From NCBI RefSeq assembly GCF_013340205.1, contig NZ_BJTG01000005.1:62001-126000 (forward strand): a stretch of 64,000 bases of DNA, given 5' to 3'. Both the position numbers and the translations under genes were made by a program. The notes under the pieces are model-generated. The model saw only the letters and a program-made list of their open reading frames with translations. It was not told where the DNA came from and made no database searches. Source of the stretch: Anaeromyxobacter diazotrophicus (GTDB taxonomy: Bacteria > Myxococcota > Myxococcia > Myxococcales > Anaeromyxobacteraceae). Shown here one piece after another: positions 19,557 to 27,914 of this stretch; the stretch's first letter is position 1; each line of letters starts with the position of its first letter.

Positions 19557-20804
19557 TCATGATCCGGTACCTCGCCGGTCCGGCGTCGGCGTCGCCCCCG
19601 CGGTCTGCGCGCCCTTGCCGCACGCCCCTGAAGTGCTTCCGCCAGCGGCGGTGGGTGGAGTGCTCCGGTCCGCATCATTCCGAAACTGGTCCATGTGCTC
19701 CCTGCCGAAGACCTGCTGAGCGTGCAGCGAATTGTGAGTGCGGCACACCAGTCTCAGGTTCTCGGCGGTGCTGCGCCCGCCGAGCGCCACAGGCCGGATG
19801 TGATCGAGCTCCAGCATCCAGGTGCTCTCACAGCGGCGGCCGCCCGCCGAACACCAGGCGCAGCGCCCACCGTCCCGCTTCCAGACCTCGCGGCGCACCG
19901 CGGCCGGGATGGGCTCGCGCTGGCCAGGGGTCGGAGGGGGTGCCTTCTCCGCCGGCGCGGGGCTCTTCCGCGCCCGCGAGGGCTCCACCGCCCCGCGGCG
20001 CTTGCCATGCTTCTCCAGCGCGCACTTCACCGCTTCCCGGAGAAGCGCGCCGAGGTCGCCGTTCCTGACCTTGTGGGCGAGGAGCGACTTCAGCTGGTCC
20101 AGGTCCTTCTTCAGCGCGGCGTCCACGGTGACCCGTAGCGAGTAGGTGTCGGCGTCGAGAGGTTCGAGCGTGGCGCGGCGCCCAGGAGCGGGCTGCGCAA
20201 CGTGAAGCTGGGGCGGGCACGCCTGCGCCGCGGACGCCTCGGGCCTGGGGGCCTCCACGAACGTCGCCGCGGGCTGTAGGGCGGGGGCTCGTCCCCCGCC
20301 GCGGGCGAGCTCGACGCAGCCCGCCCCGAGCGGCCCCGAGAGCGCGGCCGGCGCCTGTTCCGACCTCGGCAGCCGCCGCAACCCCTCCCTCGGCGCCTGC
20401 CGCGGCTGCAGCGACGCGACGAGGTGCTCCGTCTCCGTCTTCGTCTTGTACGCGGCCCTCTGGACGAGCTCCTCCCAGTTCGTCTCCGTGAGCACGGGCC
20501 CGAGCGCCGCGGCCGTGGACAGGGAGAGGCGCCCGTCGCGCAGAGGTTCCGCGAGCCCGGGGAGCCGGCGCAGCACGCGCATGGCGGCGATGCGCCGGCC
20601 CGCCGCCCCCTCGCTGAGGTGAAGGGCGCGAACGCACCACTCCCAAAGTGACGGGTATCCGGCCTCGGCCCAGGCTCGCCGCTGGTCGAAGACGTCGAGG
20701 TGGAGGAGGAACTCGACCTGCGTGTGGCGCTCGTCCCTGGCTAGCGCGGCCAGGCGATGGGAGAGGGCGGCGGTATCGAGGGAAGCGGGCGCGGCGTCGG
20801 GCAT
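19557..20804 (-). CDS. HNH endonuclease with helical N-terminal domain
   Basis: A 415-aa protein. Residues 1-125 form a helical domain (LHLDVFDQRRAWAEAGYPSL, HLSEGAAGRRIAAMRVLRRL) recalling the N-terminal domains of multicopy HNH proteins (DUF222-like). A low-complexity linker follows to about 200, then another helical part. The HNH nuclease (about 315-380) carries VWKRDGGRCAWC, LELDHIRPVALGG and NLRLVCRTHN, with a CxxC/CxxH zinc pair. Third-position G/C bias is weaker than in neighbours, suggesting accessory origin. A copy of the dispersed palindrome (20275-20304) lies in frame in the linker. The ATG at 20804 has AGAGG upstream. The biological role of this family is not established. Confidence 0.78.
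   Translation of the reverse strand: MPDAAPASLDTAALSHRLAALARDERHTQVEFLLHLDVFDQRRAWAEAGYPSLWEWCVRALHLSEGAAGRRIAAMRVLRRLPGLAEPLRDGRLSLSTAAALGPVLTETNWEELVQRAAYKTKTETEHLVASLQPRQAPREGLRRLPRSEQAPAALSGPLGAGCVELARGGGRAPALQPAATFVEAPRPEASAAQACPPQLHVAQPAPGRRATLEPLDADTYSLRVTVDAALKKDLDQLKSLLAHKVRNGDLGALLREAVKCALEKHGKRRGAVEPSRARKSPAPAEKAPPPTPGQREPIPAAVRREVWKRDGGRCAWCSAGGRRCESTWMLELDHIRPVALGGRSTAENLRLVCRTHNSLHAQQVFGREHMDQFRNDADRSTPPTAAGGSTSGACGKGAQTAGATPTPDRRGTGS
20275..20304 (-). repeat. Dispersed palindrome, copy inside the HNH gene
   Basis: This 30-bp segment is the exact reverse complement of 26479-26508. The core arms GGCGGGGG and CCCCCGCC flank a 5-nt loop. Here it is translated as part of the Gly/Arg-rich linker of the HNH protein without disrupting the frame. 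Confidence 0.8.
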
Positions 20805-21367
20805 GGAGACCTCTGGTGCGTGTTCGCTGACGGTAACACGCAGTCTTCGAGCCGCCGGGAAGGCCCCTGGCGGCCGCGTCCATGCGTCTTCGGGAGGTGG
20901 CCGCCGACTTCGCCTTCGGCTGCGCCGAGCGCCCCGCAGCCGCCAGGCACGGCGCGCTGGCGCGTGATTCTGAAGCGCCGTGAGCGCGCGAGCGCCCTTG
21001 GCTTCGAAGGCGGTCAAGCGCGAACCACACTCACCGTTGGGGCGTGCGCCACGGACGCACCGTGCTGCACCCTCAGCGAACCCCTGTAAGCCGCGCACGC
21101 GCCGCCGCCTCGAACGCGCGGCTCCGCCTCGCGTGCGCCGCCCGCCGGCCAGCGCCGCTCGGCGTCGCGCCACCGGCCGCCCACCTGCCGCGCCCCGTCG
21201 CTGCCGAGGCCGCCGGCCCGCCAAGACCGCCCGCGGCTGCGGGGCCGCATGCGCCCTCGAAGATTTGAGTCATGATGAGCCCTGGCCCTCTCCCGCTGCG
21301 CGGGGCGAGGGAGATCGGCACGGACCACGGGCGGGGCAAGCGAGACCGGAGCGATGGGCACGCGCGG
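20805..21367. other. 563-bp intergenic region without a recognisable gene
   Basis: This stretch lies between the HNH gene start and the helicase gene end. Open frames exist on both strands, but their translations are Arg/Ala/Pro-rich composition without any known domain, so I call none. It contains a hairpin at 21286-21311. The promoter of the HNH gene is presumably near its right-hand side, but no convincing -10/-35 pair was found. Confidence 0.5.
21286..21311 (-). terminator. Imperfect hairpin after the helicase gene
   Basis: CCCTC-TCCCGC and GCGGGGC-GAGGG pair with a short loop and one internal mismatch. It lies 57 nt beyond the helicase stop codon. There is no T-tract. Palindromes of this composition are also common dispersed repeats in GC-rich genomes. 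Confidence 0.35.
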
Positions 21368-23242
21368 TCAGCCCTCCCGCTCCCACGCGCTCCGCCAGGC
21401 GCCGGTCCGCTGGGCGTGCTCCAGGAAGGCGGCGTAGAAGGGGTGGCGGGAGACGGTGGCACCGTCGCCCACCACCACCAGCTTGCGGCGGGCGCGGGTG
21501 AGCGCGACGTTCATGCGCCGCACGTCGGCGAGGAAGCCCACCTCGCCCGCCTCGTTGGAGCGCACGAGCGACACCACCACCGCCTCCTTCTCGCGGCCCT
21601 GGAAGCCGTCGACGGTGTCCACCTCCAGGCCCTCGTCCACCCGCGCCGCGAGGAGCTGCCGCAGGCGCTGCACCTGGGCGTCGTAGGGCGAGATCACCGC
21701 CACGTCGGCCGGCGCGACGCCGAGCGCCAGCACCCGCTCCACCTCCGCCGCGGCCAGCTCCGCCTCGCCCTCGTTCTGCTTCGAGTCGGACCCCTCCGGC
21801 GTGGACTCCTCGAAGCCGCGCCCGGCCGTGTCCACCACCTCGAGCGGCGCCGCGTCGAGCCCGCGCGCGGCGGCGGCCGGGTGGGCGCGCAGCGCGCCGC
21901 CGTAGAGCGCGTCCGAGGGGAAGCGCATGATCGCCTCGTGCATCCGGTGCTGCTCGAGCAGGGTGACCTTCACCGCGTCGCCGTGCAGCGCCACCAGCCG
22001 CTCGAAGAGCGAGACGCCCAGCCCGCCCGCCTGCGCGGCGGCGGAGAGGACCGTCGGCGGCAGCTGCAGGTGGTCGCCGGCCAGCACCGCCCGGTCGGCC
22101 CGGAGCAAGGCCAGGTAGGCGGCCGGCTCCACCGCCTGCGTCGCCTCGTCCACGGCCGCCAGCGCGAAGCGGCGGCCCGCCAGCGCGGGGCCGTCGAGCG
22201 AGGTGAGCGTGGCGAGCACCACCGGCGCGCGCTCGAGCACCTCCGCCTCGGCGCGCGCCTCGAGCGCCCGCGCCTCGGCGAGCAGCGCCCGCGCGTCGCG
22301 CTCGGCCACCCGCGCCTCGCTGAAACGCCCCGGGCCCCGGCGCTGCTTGCGCTTGCGGGCGTCGCGGCGGAGCTGGAGCGCCTCCCGCACCAGCTCCGCG
22401 GCGATGCGCGCCGCCTCGTGCGAGGCCACCCGCGCCTCGAGGGTGTGGTCGAGCAGCGCCGGCAGCACGCGCGCCGGGTGCCCCACCCGCACCCCGTCCA
22501 CGCCCGCCGCGGCGAGCCGCTCGAGCAGGTTGTCCACGGCCAGGTTCGAGGGCGCGGCCGCCAGCACCCGCTCGCCGCGCGCCACCGCCCGGCGCACCAC
22601 CTCCACCAGCACCGTGGTCTTGCCGGTGCCGGGCGGCCCGTGCACGAGCGCGAGGTCGTCGGCGCGGTCGGCGAGGTCGAGCGCGCGCTCTTGCTCCGGG
22701 TTGAGCGGGGCCGCGAGCTCCGGGCCGCGGGCGCGCGCGGCGAAGGCCGGCGCCGCCCCCGCCAGCACGGCGTGCCAGCGCCGCCCCTCCTTCGCCTGCG
22801 CCATCCGCCCGAGCCCGGCGGCGAGCCGCTCCCAGGTGACGGGCGACGGCTCCAGCTCCAGCGTGACCCGGCCCTCGGTGGCCCAGTCCGGCGGCGGCTC
22901 GTCGAACGCGACCGCCACCCGCTGGCGGGTGCGCCGCGCCACCACCCCCGCCGGCGCGTCCTCCGCCGCCCTCGGGGCGTGCCGCGGCTGCACCCGCACC
23001 AGCGCGCCCACCCCGAGGCGCGCCCCGCCCAGCGGGCGCCCGTCGGCGCGGCCGTAGCTGACGAGCGCCCGGCCGGCCAGGCCGGACTCGTCGAGCGCCT
23101 CGACCTCCGGCAGCGCGAGGCCGCGCGCCGCGCGCTCGGCGACGGACCACCGCCCGCGCGCCTCCTCGAAGCGGGCGCGCTCCTCCTCGCGCTCGGCGGC
23201 GAGGAGCGCCCGTAGCCGCTCGAGGTGATCGGGGAGCTCCAA
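21368..23242 (-). CDS. SF1 DNA/RNA helicase (UPF1/IGHMBP2-like)
   Basis: A 624-aa superfamily 1B helicase. Motif I is GPPGTGKTT near residue 205, motif II VDEATQAVEP near 365, motif III GDHLQLPPT near 391, motif IV LLEQHRMHEAIMRFPSDALY, motif V DTVDGFQGREKEAVVVSLVR and motif VI NVALTRARRK. An N-terminal beta-barrel region (about 60-140) precedes the core, as in IGHMBP2/SMUBP-2. It likely unwinds nucleic acid with ATP. A Lys/Arg-rich helical insert (DARKRKQRRGPGRF) sits between motifs I and II. The start is a TTG at 23242 with GGGCGGA upstream; a nearby ATG is out of frame. It diverges from the hybrid kinase gene across 120 bp. Confidence 0.88.
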   Translation of the reverse strand: MELPDHLERLRALLAAEREEERARFEEARGRWSVAERAARGLALPEVEALDESGLAGRALVSYGRADGRPLGGARLGVGALVRVQPRHAPRAAEDAPAGVVARRTRQRVAVAFDEPPPDWATEGRVTLELEPSPVTWERLAAGLGRMAQAKEGRRWHAVLAGAAPAFAARARGPELAAPLNPEQERALDLADRADDLALVHGPPGTGKTTVLVEVVRRAVARGERVLAAAPSNLAVDNLLERLAAAGVDGVRVGHPARVLPALLDHTLEARVASHEAARIAAELVREALQLRRDARKRKQRRGPGRFSEARVAERDARALLAEARALEARAEAEVLERAPVVLATLTSLDGPALAGRRFALAAVDEATQAVEPAAYLALLRADRAVLAGDHLQLPPTVLSAAAQAGGLGVSLFERLVALHGDAVKVTLLEQHRMHEAIMRFPSDALYGGALRAHPAAAARGLDAAPLEVVDTAGRGFEESTPEGSDSKQNEGEAELAAAEVERVLALGVAPADVAVISPYDAQVQRLRQLLAARVDEGLEVDTVDGFQGREKEAVVVSLVRSNEAGEVGFLADVRRMNVALTRARRKLVVVGDGATVSRHPFYAAFLEHAQRTGAWRSAWEREG

Positions 23243-23362
23243 GTCCGCCCTTCATACCCGGCCAGCCGCGCGCCGTCGCGCGTCGGAGGCAGGGTGGGCG
23301 GGACACCCACCCCCGAGACCCCGGGGGTGGCGCGCGAGGAACTCCTGTCGGAGAATCCGCCG

Positions 23363-26152
23363 GTGAGACTCGTCGAGGGGGATCCCGGCTCCGAGCAGAG
23401 CACGCGCCCGGAGGCGCTCGAGCGCGGAGCTCTCGCCGATCCCGGGCAGGACGCGATCGTCCTGCTCGATCCCGACGGGCGGGTGCAGGCCTCCTCCGGC
23501 GCGCTGGCGCTCGCCTTCGGCCACGCCCCCGAGGCGCTCCGCGGCCAGCACGTGCTCGACCTGGTGCACTCCGCCGACGCGGCGCTGGTGGCGCACGCCC
23601 TGGGCGGCGTGGCGCAGGGCCGGTCACAGGTGGTCGAGCTGCGGGTCCGCGCCGCCGACGGCTCCTTCGGCTGGGCCGAGGTCACGGCGCGCCCGCTCCC
23701 CGCCGCCGGGTCGCTCGAGCGCATCGCGCTCGCCGTGCGCGCCGTGCCCGGCCGGCGGAGCGCCACCGCGGCGCCCGGCGCCTCGGCCGGCGACGGCTAC
23801 ATGGAGCTCGACGCCGACGCGCTCGTCGCCTTCGTGTCCCGCCGCTACCTCGAGCTGTTCGGGCTCGACGCTGCCGAGATCGCGCGCGTCACCGCCGTGC
23901 CCGCCCGGGAGCAGCGCGACGCGATCACGACGCTCATCTCGGCCAGGGTGGCGGATCGGCCGTCGTACCTGGCCGGCGTCTCGGCTCACTTCCAGCTCTC
24001 GGACGAGATCACGTTCGAGGACATCGCGCTCGTGGACGGGCGCACCGTCGAGCGGTACGGCGCCCCCCACCGCGACGCCGCCGGCCGGGTGGTGGGGCGG
24101 GCGCTCTTCCTGCGCGACGTGACCGCCCGCCGGCACGGCGAGATCGAGCTCCGCGAGCGCGCGCGGCAGCAGGCGACGGTGGCCGAGCTGGCGGAGCTGG
24201 CGCTCAACGCCGAGGCGCTGGAGCCGCTGCTCACGCTGACCACCCGGCTCGTCGCGGCCACCCTCGGGTGCGAGCTGGTGCAGCTCCTCGAGGCGACGCC
24301 GGACGGCGACCGCCTCCTGGTGCGCACCAGCAACGTGCCGCACGAGCCGCCGCCCGAGGGCGGCGTCCCGTCCGGCGGCGGCTCGCTCTCCGGGTTCACC
24401 TTCCGCGAGCAGGCGACGGTGGTGGTGGCGGACCTCGCGACCGAGCAGCGCTTCCAGGCGCCCGCGCTCCGCGCGCTGGGGGTGGTGAGCAGCGTCGCCG
24501 TCCTGGTGCGGGGGCGCGACGGCGTGTTCGGGGTGCTGCAGGCGCACGCGCGCCGGCAGCGCCGCTTCACCGCCGACGAGGTGCACTTCCTCGAGACCGT
24601 GGCGAGCCTCCTCTCCGCCATGCTCGCCCGCCACGACGCCGAGGAGCTGCTGGTGGCGCGCGAGCGCCAGCTCCGCGCCATCGTCGAGCACGCCACCGAC
24701 GCCATCACCACCTTCGACGACCAGGGCCGGCTGGCCGAGGTGAACCCCGCCGCTTGCCGCCTCTTCGGCCGCACGCGCGCGGAGCTGGTGGGCCAGGTCG
24801 CCACCCCGCTCTTCGGGGAGCGCAACGCCCCGCAGGTCGCCGCCATCGGCGCGCGCCTGCAGACCGAGGGCCGCTGCGCCGGCGAGCTCGAGGTCGCCCC
24901 GCCGGGCGTGTCGCCCCGCCAGGTGGAGTACACCGCGGTGGCGCGCATCCTCCCCGGGCTGCACCTCGGGCTCATGCGCGACGTCACCGAGCGCCGGGCG
25001 CTGCAGGCGCGGCTGGCGCTGGCCGACCGCATGGCGTCGGTGGGGACGCTCGCGGCCGGGGTGGCGCACGAGCTCAACAACCCGCTCTCCTACGTCATGG
25101 CCAACCTGGCCTGGGTGGCCGAGATGGTGTCGGGGCGGCCGGCCGCGGCGGACGGTCCCGCGCGCGACGACCTGGCGCAGGCGATGGCGGACGCGCAGGC
25201 GGGCGCCCAGCGCATGCGCGACATCATCCGCGACTTGCGCACCTTCTCGCGCGGCGACGAGACGCGGGCCGGCGAGGTGCGCCTCGAGCCGGTGCTCGAG
25301 TCCTGCGTCCACATGGCGTGGAACGAGATCCGCCACCGGGCGCGGCTCATCCGCGACTTCCGGGCGGCCCCCTCGGTCCACGGCAACGAGGCGCGGCTGG
25401 CGCAGGTGTTCCTGAACCTGCTCGTGAACGCGGCCCAGGCCATCCCGGAGGGCGCCGCGGACCACAACGAGATCCGGGTGACGGTGCGCCCGCTCGACGA
25501 CGACCGGGTGGCGGTGGAGGTGCAGGACACCGGCGCCGGCATCGCCCCCGAGCACCGCCCGCGCATCTTCGACCCCTTCTTCACCACGAAGCCGCCCGGC
25601 GTCGGCACCGGCCTCGGCCTCTCCATCTGCCACAACCTCGTCGCCGCCATGGGCGGCACCATCGAGGTGGAGAGCGCGCCGCTCGCGGGGGCGCTCTTCC
25701 GCGTGGTGCTGCGGCGCTGGACCGGGCCGGCCGAGGCGCTGCCGCTGCCGCTCCCGGAGCCCGCGCCCCAGCCGGCCCGGGGCCGGGTGCTGGTGGTGGA
25801 CGACGAGCCGGCGGTGGGCGCCGCGGTCCGCCGCACGCTCGCGGCGGAGCACGACGTGGACGTGGTGACGAGCGCGCGCGAGGCGCTCGAGCGGCTCGAC
25901 GCCGGGACCCGGTACGACGTGGTGGTGACCGATCTCCTCATGCCGGACCTCACCGGCATCGACCTGTGGCGCGAGCTGCGGGTGCGGGCGCCCGCGCTGG
26001 CGGAGCGGATGATCTTCGTCACCGGCGGGGCCTTCACGCCCGCCTCGCACGACTTCGTCGAGCGCCACCGCGAGTCGTGCCTGGAGAAGCCGTTCGAGCT
26101 GGAGCAGCTGCGGAGCCTGGTACGGGCGCGGCTGGCGGCGCGCGCGGCGTAG
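23363..26152 (+). CDS. Hybrid sensor histidine kinase (PAS-PAS-GAF-PAS-HK-receiver)
   Basis: A 929-aa cytoplasmic kinase with no membrane segment. Order: PAS (about 35-130), PAS-like (about 145-265), GAF (about 280-430), PAS (about 445-540, starting RAIVEHATDAITTFDDQGRL), HisKA with His569 in GVAHELNNPL, then HATPase (NLLVNAAQAI, DTGAGI, GTGLGLSICHN). A C-terminal receiver follows with Asp857 in VVTDLLMPDL and Lys in LEKPF. The HELNNP box marks the NtrB/complex-orphan type. The start codon is uncertain: GTG at 23363 has GGAG 9 nt upstream and is preferred, but GTG at 23327 is also possible. It has no adjacent partner regulator. The signal is unknown but probably cytoplasmic. Confidence 0.88.
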   Translation: MRLVEGDPGSEQSTRPEALERGALADPGQDAIVLLDPDGRVQASSGALALAFGHAPEALRGQHVLDLVHSADAALVAHALGGVAQGRSQVVELRVRAADGSFGWAEVTARPLPAAGSLERIALAVRAVPGRRSATAAPGASAGDGYMELDADALVAFVSRRYLELFGLDAAEIARVTAVPAREQRDAITTLISARVADRPSYLAGVSAHFQLSDEITFEDIALVDGRTVERYGAPHRDAAGRVVGRALFLRDVTARRHGEIELRERARQQATVAELAELALNAEALEPLLTLTTRLVAATLGCELVQLLEATPDGDRLLVRTSNVPHEPPPEGGVPSGGGSLSGFTFREQATVVVADLATEQRFQAPALRALGVVSSVAVLVRGRDGVFGVLQAHARRQRRFTADEVHFLETVASLLSAMLARHDAEELLVARERQLRAIVEHATDAITTFDDQGRLAEVNPAACRLFGRTRAELVGQVATPLFGERNAPQVAAIGARLQTEGRCAGELEVAPPGVSPRQVEYTAVARILPGLHLGLMRDVTERRALQARLALADRMASVGTLAAGVAHELNNPLSYVMANLAWVAEMVSGRPAAADGPARDDLAQAMADAQAGAQRMRDIIRDLRTFSRGDETRAGEVRLEPVLESCVHMAWNEIRHRARLIRDFRAAPSVHGNEARLAQVFLNLLVNAAQAIPEGAADHNEIRVTVRPLDDDRVAVEVQDTGAGIAPEHRPRIFDPFFTTKPPGVGTGLGLSICHNLVAAMGGTIEVESAPLAGALFRVVLRRWTGPAEALPLPLPEPAPQPARGRVLVVDDEPAVGAAVRRTLAAEHDVDVVTSAREALERLDAGTRYDVVVTDLLMPDLTGIDLWRELRVRAPALAERMIFVTGGAFTPASHDFVERHRESCLEKPFELEQLRSLVRARLAARAA

Positions 26153-26157
26153 CGGCG

Positions 26158-26163
26158 CTATCC
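26158..26163 (+). promoter_or_regulatory. Possible -10 element for the Smr gene
   Basis: CTATCC lies exactly 7 nt before the GTG start, with no Shine-Dalgarno between. It overlaps the region just after the kinase stop codon. No -35 box is evident, so readthrough from the kinase gene is an alternative. Confidence 0.3.
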
Positions 26164-26170
26164 TCCCGCG

Positions 26171-26470
26171 GTGGACGGCCCCCCCGAGGACGAGCCGGTC
26201 GAGCTGCCCATCGATGGGACCCTCGACCTGCACACCTTCCGCCCCGCCGAGGTGAAGGACCTCGTGCCGGAGTGGCTCGCCGCCTGCCAGGAGCGGGGCC
26301 TCACCCAGGTCCGGATCGTGCACGGCAAGGGGACCGGGGCGCTGCGCCGGACCGTCGAGGCGATCCTCGCCCGCTCGCCGCGGGTGCGCGCCTTCCGCCC
26401 CGCCGACGAGGCGGGTGGCGGATGGGGCGCGACGCTCGTCGACCTGGCCCGGGCCCGGGAGCGGCAGTAA
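26171..26470 (+). CDS. Small Smr-domain protein
   Basis: A 99-aa protein that is essentially one Smr domain, the nuclease-like domain found at the C-terminus of MutS2. It shows the two family motifs, LDLHTFRP near residue 18 and HGKGTGALR near 51. Stand-alone Smr proteins are known or proposed to nick nucleic acids, including stalled-ribosome mRNA in some bacteria; which substrate applies here is unknown. It begins with GTG at 26171, 18 nt after the hybrid kinase stop, and may be cotranscribed with it. A copy of the dispersed palindrome begins 8 nt after its stop codon. Confidence 0.88.
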   Translation: MDGPPEDEPVELPIDGTLDLHTFRPAEVKDLVPEWLAACQERGLTQVRIVHGKGTGALRRTVEAILARSPRVRAFRPADEAGGGWGATLVDLARARERQ

Positions 26471-26478
26471 CGTCCTCG

Positions 26479-26508
26479 CCGCGGCGGGGGACGAGCCCCC
26501 GCCCTACA
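26479..26508 (+). repeat. Dispersed palindrome, copy after the Smr gene
   Basis: This segment is 30 bp and identical in reverse complement to 20275-20304. Core arms GGCGGGGG and CCCCCGCC surround ACGAG. It lies between the Smr stop codon and the M16 protease gene and may end the upstream transcript. Confidence 0.85.
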
Positions 26509-26552
26509 TCCGATGGTCCGGGCGCCCCAGCCCGGGCGACGGAGGTCCACCC

Positions 26553-27914
26553 TTGATCCTGGCTCTCGCCCTCGCCGCCTCGCTGGCCGCCGCGCCGGCG
26601 CAGGCCGCGCCGGGGCCGTTCCCCTACCCCCTGCACCGGCGCCAGCTCGCGAACGGGCTGCGCGTCTTCTTCGTCCCGTACGACTCGCCCGGGCTGGCCG
26701 CCTTCTTCACGGTCTTCACGGTGGGGAGCCGCGACGAGGTCGAGCCGGGGCGGAGCGGCTTCGCCCACTTCTTCGAGCACCTCAGCTACCGGGGCACGAA
26801 GGCGCACTCGGGCGACGACTGGGAGCGCGCCACGAAGTCGCTCGGCATGGACTCGAACGCCTTCACCGACGACGACGTCACCGCCTACTGGCTTTACGGC
26901 CCGTCGGCGGCGCTGCCGACCGTGATCGCGCTCGAGGCCGACCGTTTCCGCAACCTCGACCTCGGCGAGGACGACTTCAAGGTCGAGTCGCGGGCGGTGC
27001 TGGGCGAGCTCATGAAGAGCCAGGCCTCGCCGGACTTCGAGGTGGAGGAGGCCTCGCGCGAGGTCGCCTTCACGCGCCACCCCTACCGCCACACCACGCT
27101 CGGCTTCGAGCGCGATGTGCGCGACATGCCGAGCGGCTACCAGCACGCGCTCGACTTCTACCGCCGGCTCTACCGGCCGGACGCGGCCATGGTGCTGGTG
27201 GTGGGCGACTTCGACGAGGAGGCGGTCTTCGACGCGCTCGCGCAGCACTACGGGCCGTGGCAGGGCAAGGCGCAGCGCGCGAAGGTCGAGCCCGAGCCGC
27301 CGCAGCGCGAGCCGAAGGAGGTGCGCCGCGCCTGGGCGGCGCCGGTGCTGCCCCGGCTGTGGCAAGGCTGGCACACGCCGGGCGCGGAGGATCTCGACGC
27401 CACCGCCGCCCAGCTCGTGCTCTGGCCGCTGCTCTTCGGCCCCTCCTCGCCGCTGCACCGCGAGCTGGTGCTGGAGCGCCGCCTGGCCGAGGAGATCGCC
27501 GGCGAGTTCCAGCCGCGGCGCGACCCGTTCCTGTTCGGCTACGAGCTCGTGCTGGAGAACGCCGCCGCCGAGGCCCCGGCGCGGGCCGCGGTGGAGCGGG
27601 CGGTGGCGGAGGTCGCGGCCGGGCGCGTCGACCCGCGCGCGCTCGCCGACGTGAAGGCGAACGTGCGCGCGAGCCTCGTCATGCAGACCGACACGCCCTA
27701 CCGGACCGGCGTCTGGCTCGTCTACTACGGCGGCCTCACCGGCGACCCGGGCTACGTCGACGTCGTCCTGCGGCGGGTGGAGCGGCTCGGCCCGGACGAC
27801 CTGGCCGCGTTCGCGCGGCGCTGGCTCGTCCCGGAGAACCGCACGACGGTGGTGGTCGCGACCGGGGGCGGCGGCCGGGCGGAGAAGCCGGCGGCGCGCG
27901 GAGGCGCGCGATGA
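26553..27914 (+). CDS. M16 zinc protease, catalytic subunit
   Basis: A 453-aa exported member of peptidase family M16. The inverted zinc motif HFFEH is at residues 72-76 with the usual FAHFFEHLSYRGT context, and the downstream Glu is expected in ESRAVLGELMKSQ. The signal peptide (LILALALAASLAAAPAQAAP) directs it to the periplasm. TTG at 26553 is chosen because GGAGG lies 7 nt upstream and it starts the signal peptide. The next gene encodes an M16 partner that starts inside this stop codon (ATGA). Paired M16 genes of this kind usually make a heterodimer that degrades peptides or processes substrates. Confidence 0.9.
   Translation: MILALALAASLAAAPAQAAPGPFPYPLHRRQLANGLRVFFVPYDSPGLAAFFTVFTVGSRDEVEPGRSGFAHFFEHLSYRGTKAHSGDDWERATKSLGMDSNAFTDDDVTAYWLYGPSAALPTVIALEADRFRNLDLGEDDFKVESRAVLGELMKSQASPDFEVEEASREVAFTRHPYRHTTLGFERDVRDMPSGYQHALDFYRRLYRPDAAMVLVVGDFDEEAVFDALAQHYGPWQGKAQRAKVEPEPPQREPKEVRRAWAAPVLPRLWQGWHTPGAEDLDATAAQLVLWPLLFGPSSPLHRELVLERRLAEEIAGEFQPRRDPFLFGYELVLENAAAEAPARAAVERAVAEVAAGRVDPRALADVKANVRASLVMQTDTPYRTGVWLVYYGGLTGDPGYVDVVLRRVERLGPDDLAAFARRWLVPENRTTVVVATGGGGRAEKPAARGGAR

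Noticed and set aside
19557-20804. Insertion sequence or group I/II intron homing element
   Set aside because: No terminal inverted repeats, target duplication, transposase or intron features are seen around the HNH gene.
20805-21367. Possible decayed gene between the HNH and helicase genes
   Set aside because: Neither strand gives a translation with recognisable domain pieces, so pseudogene status cannot be supported.
23624-26323. 899-codon open frame opposite the hybrid kinase
   Set aside because: The kinase has every expected motif; the antisense translation is His/Arg/Gly-rich shadow sequence.
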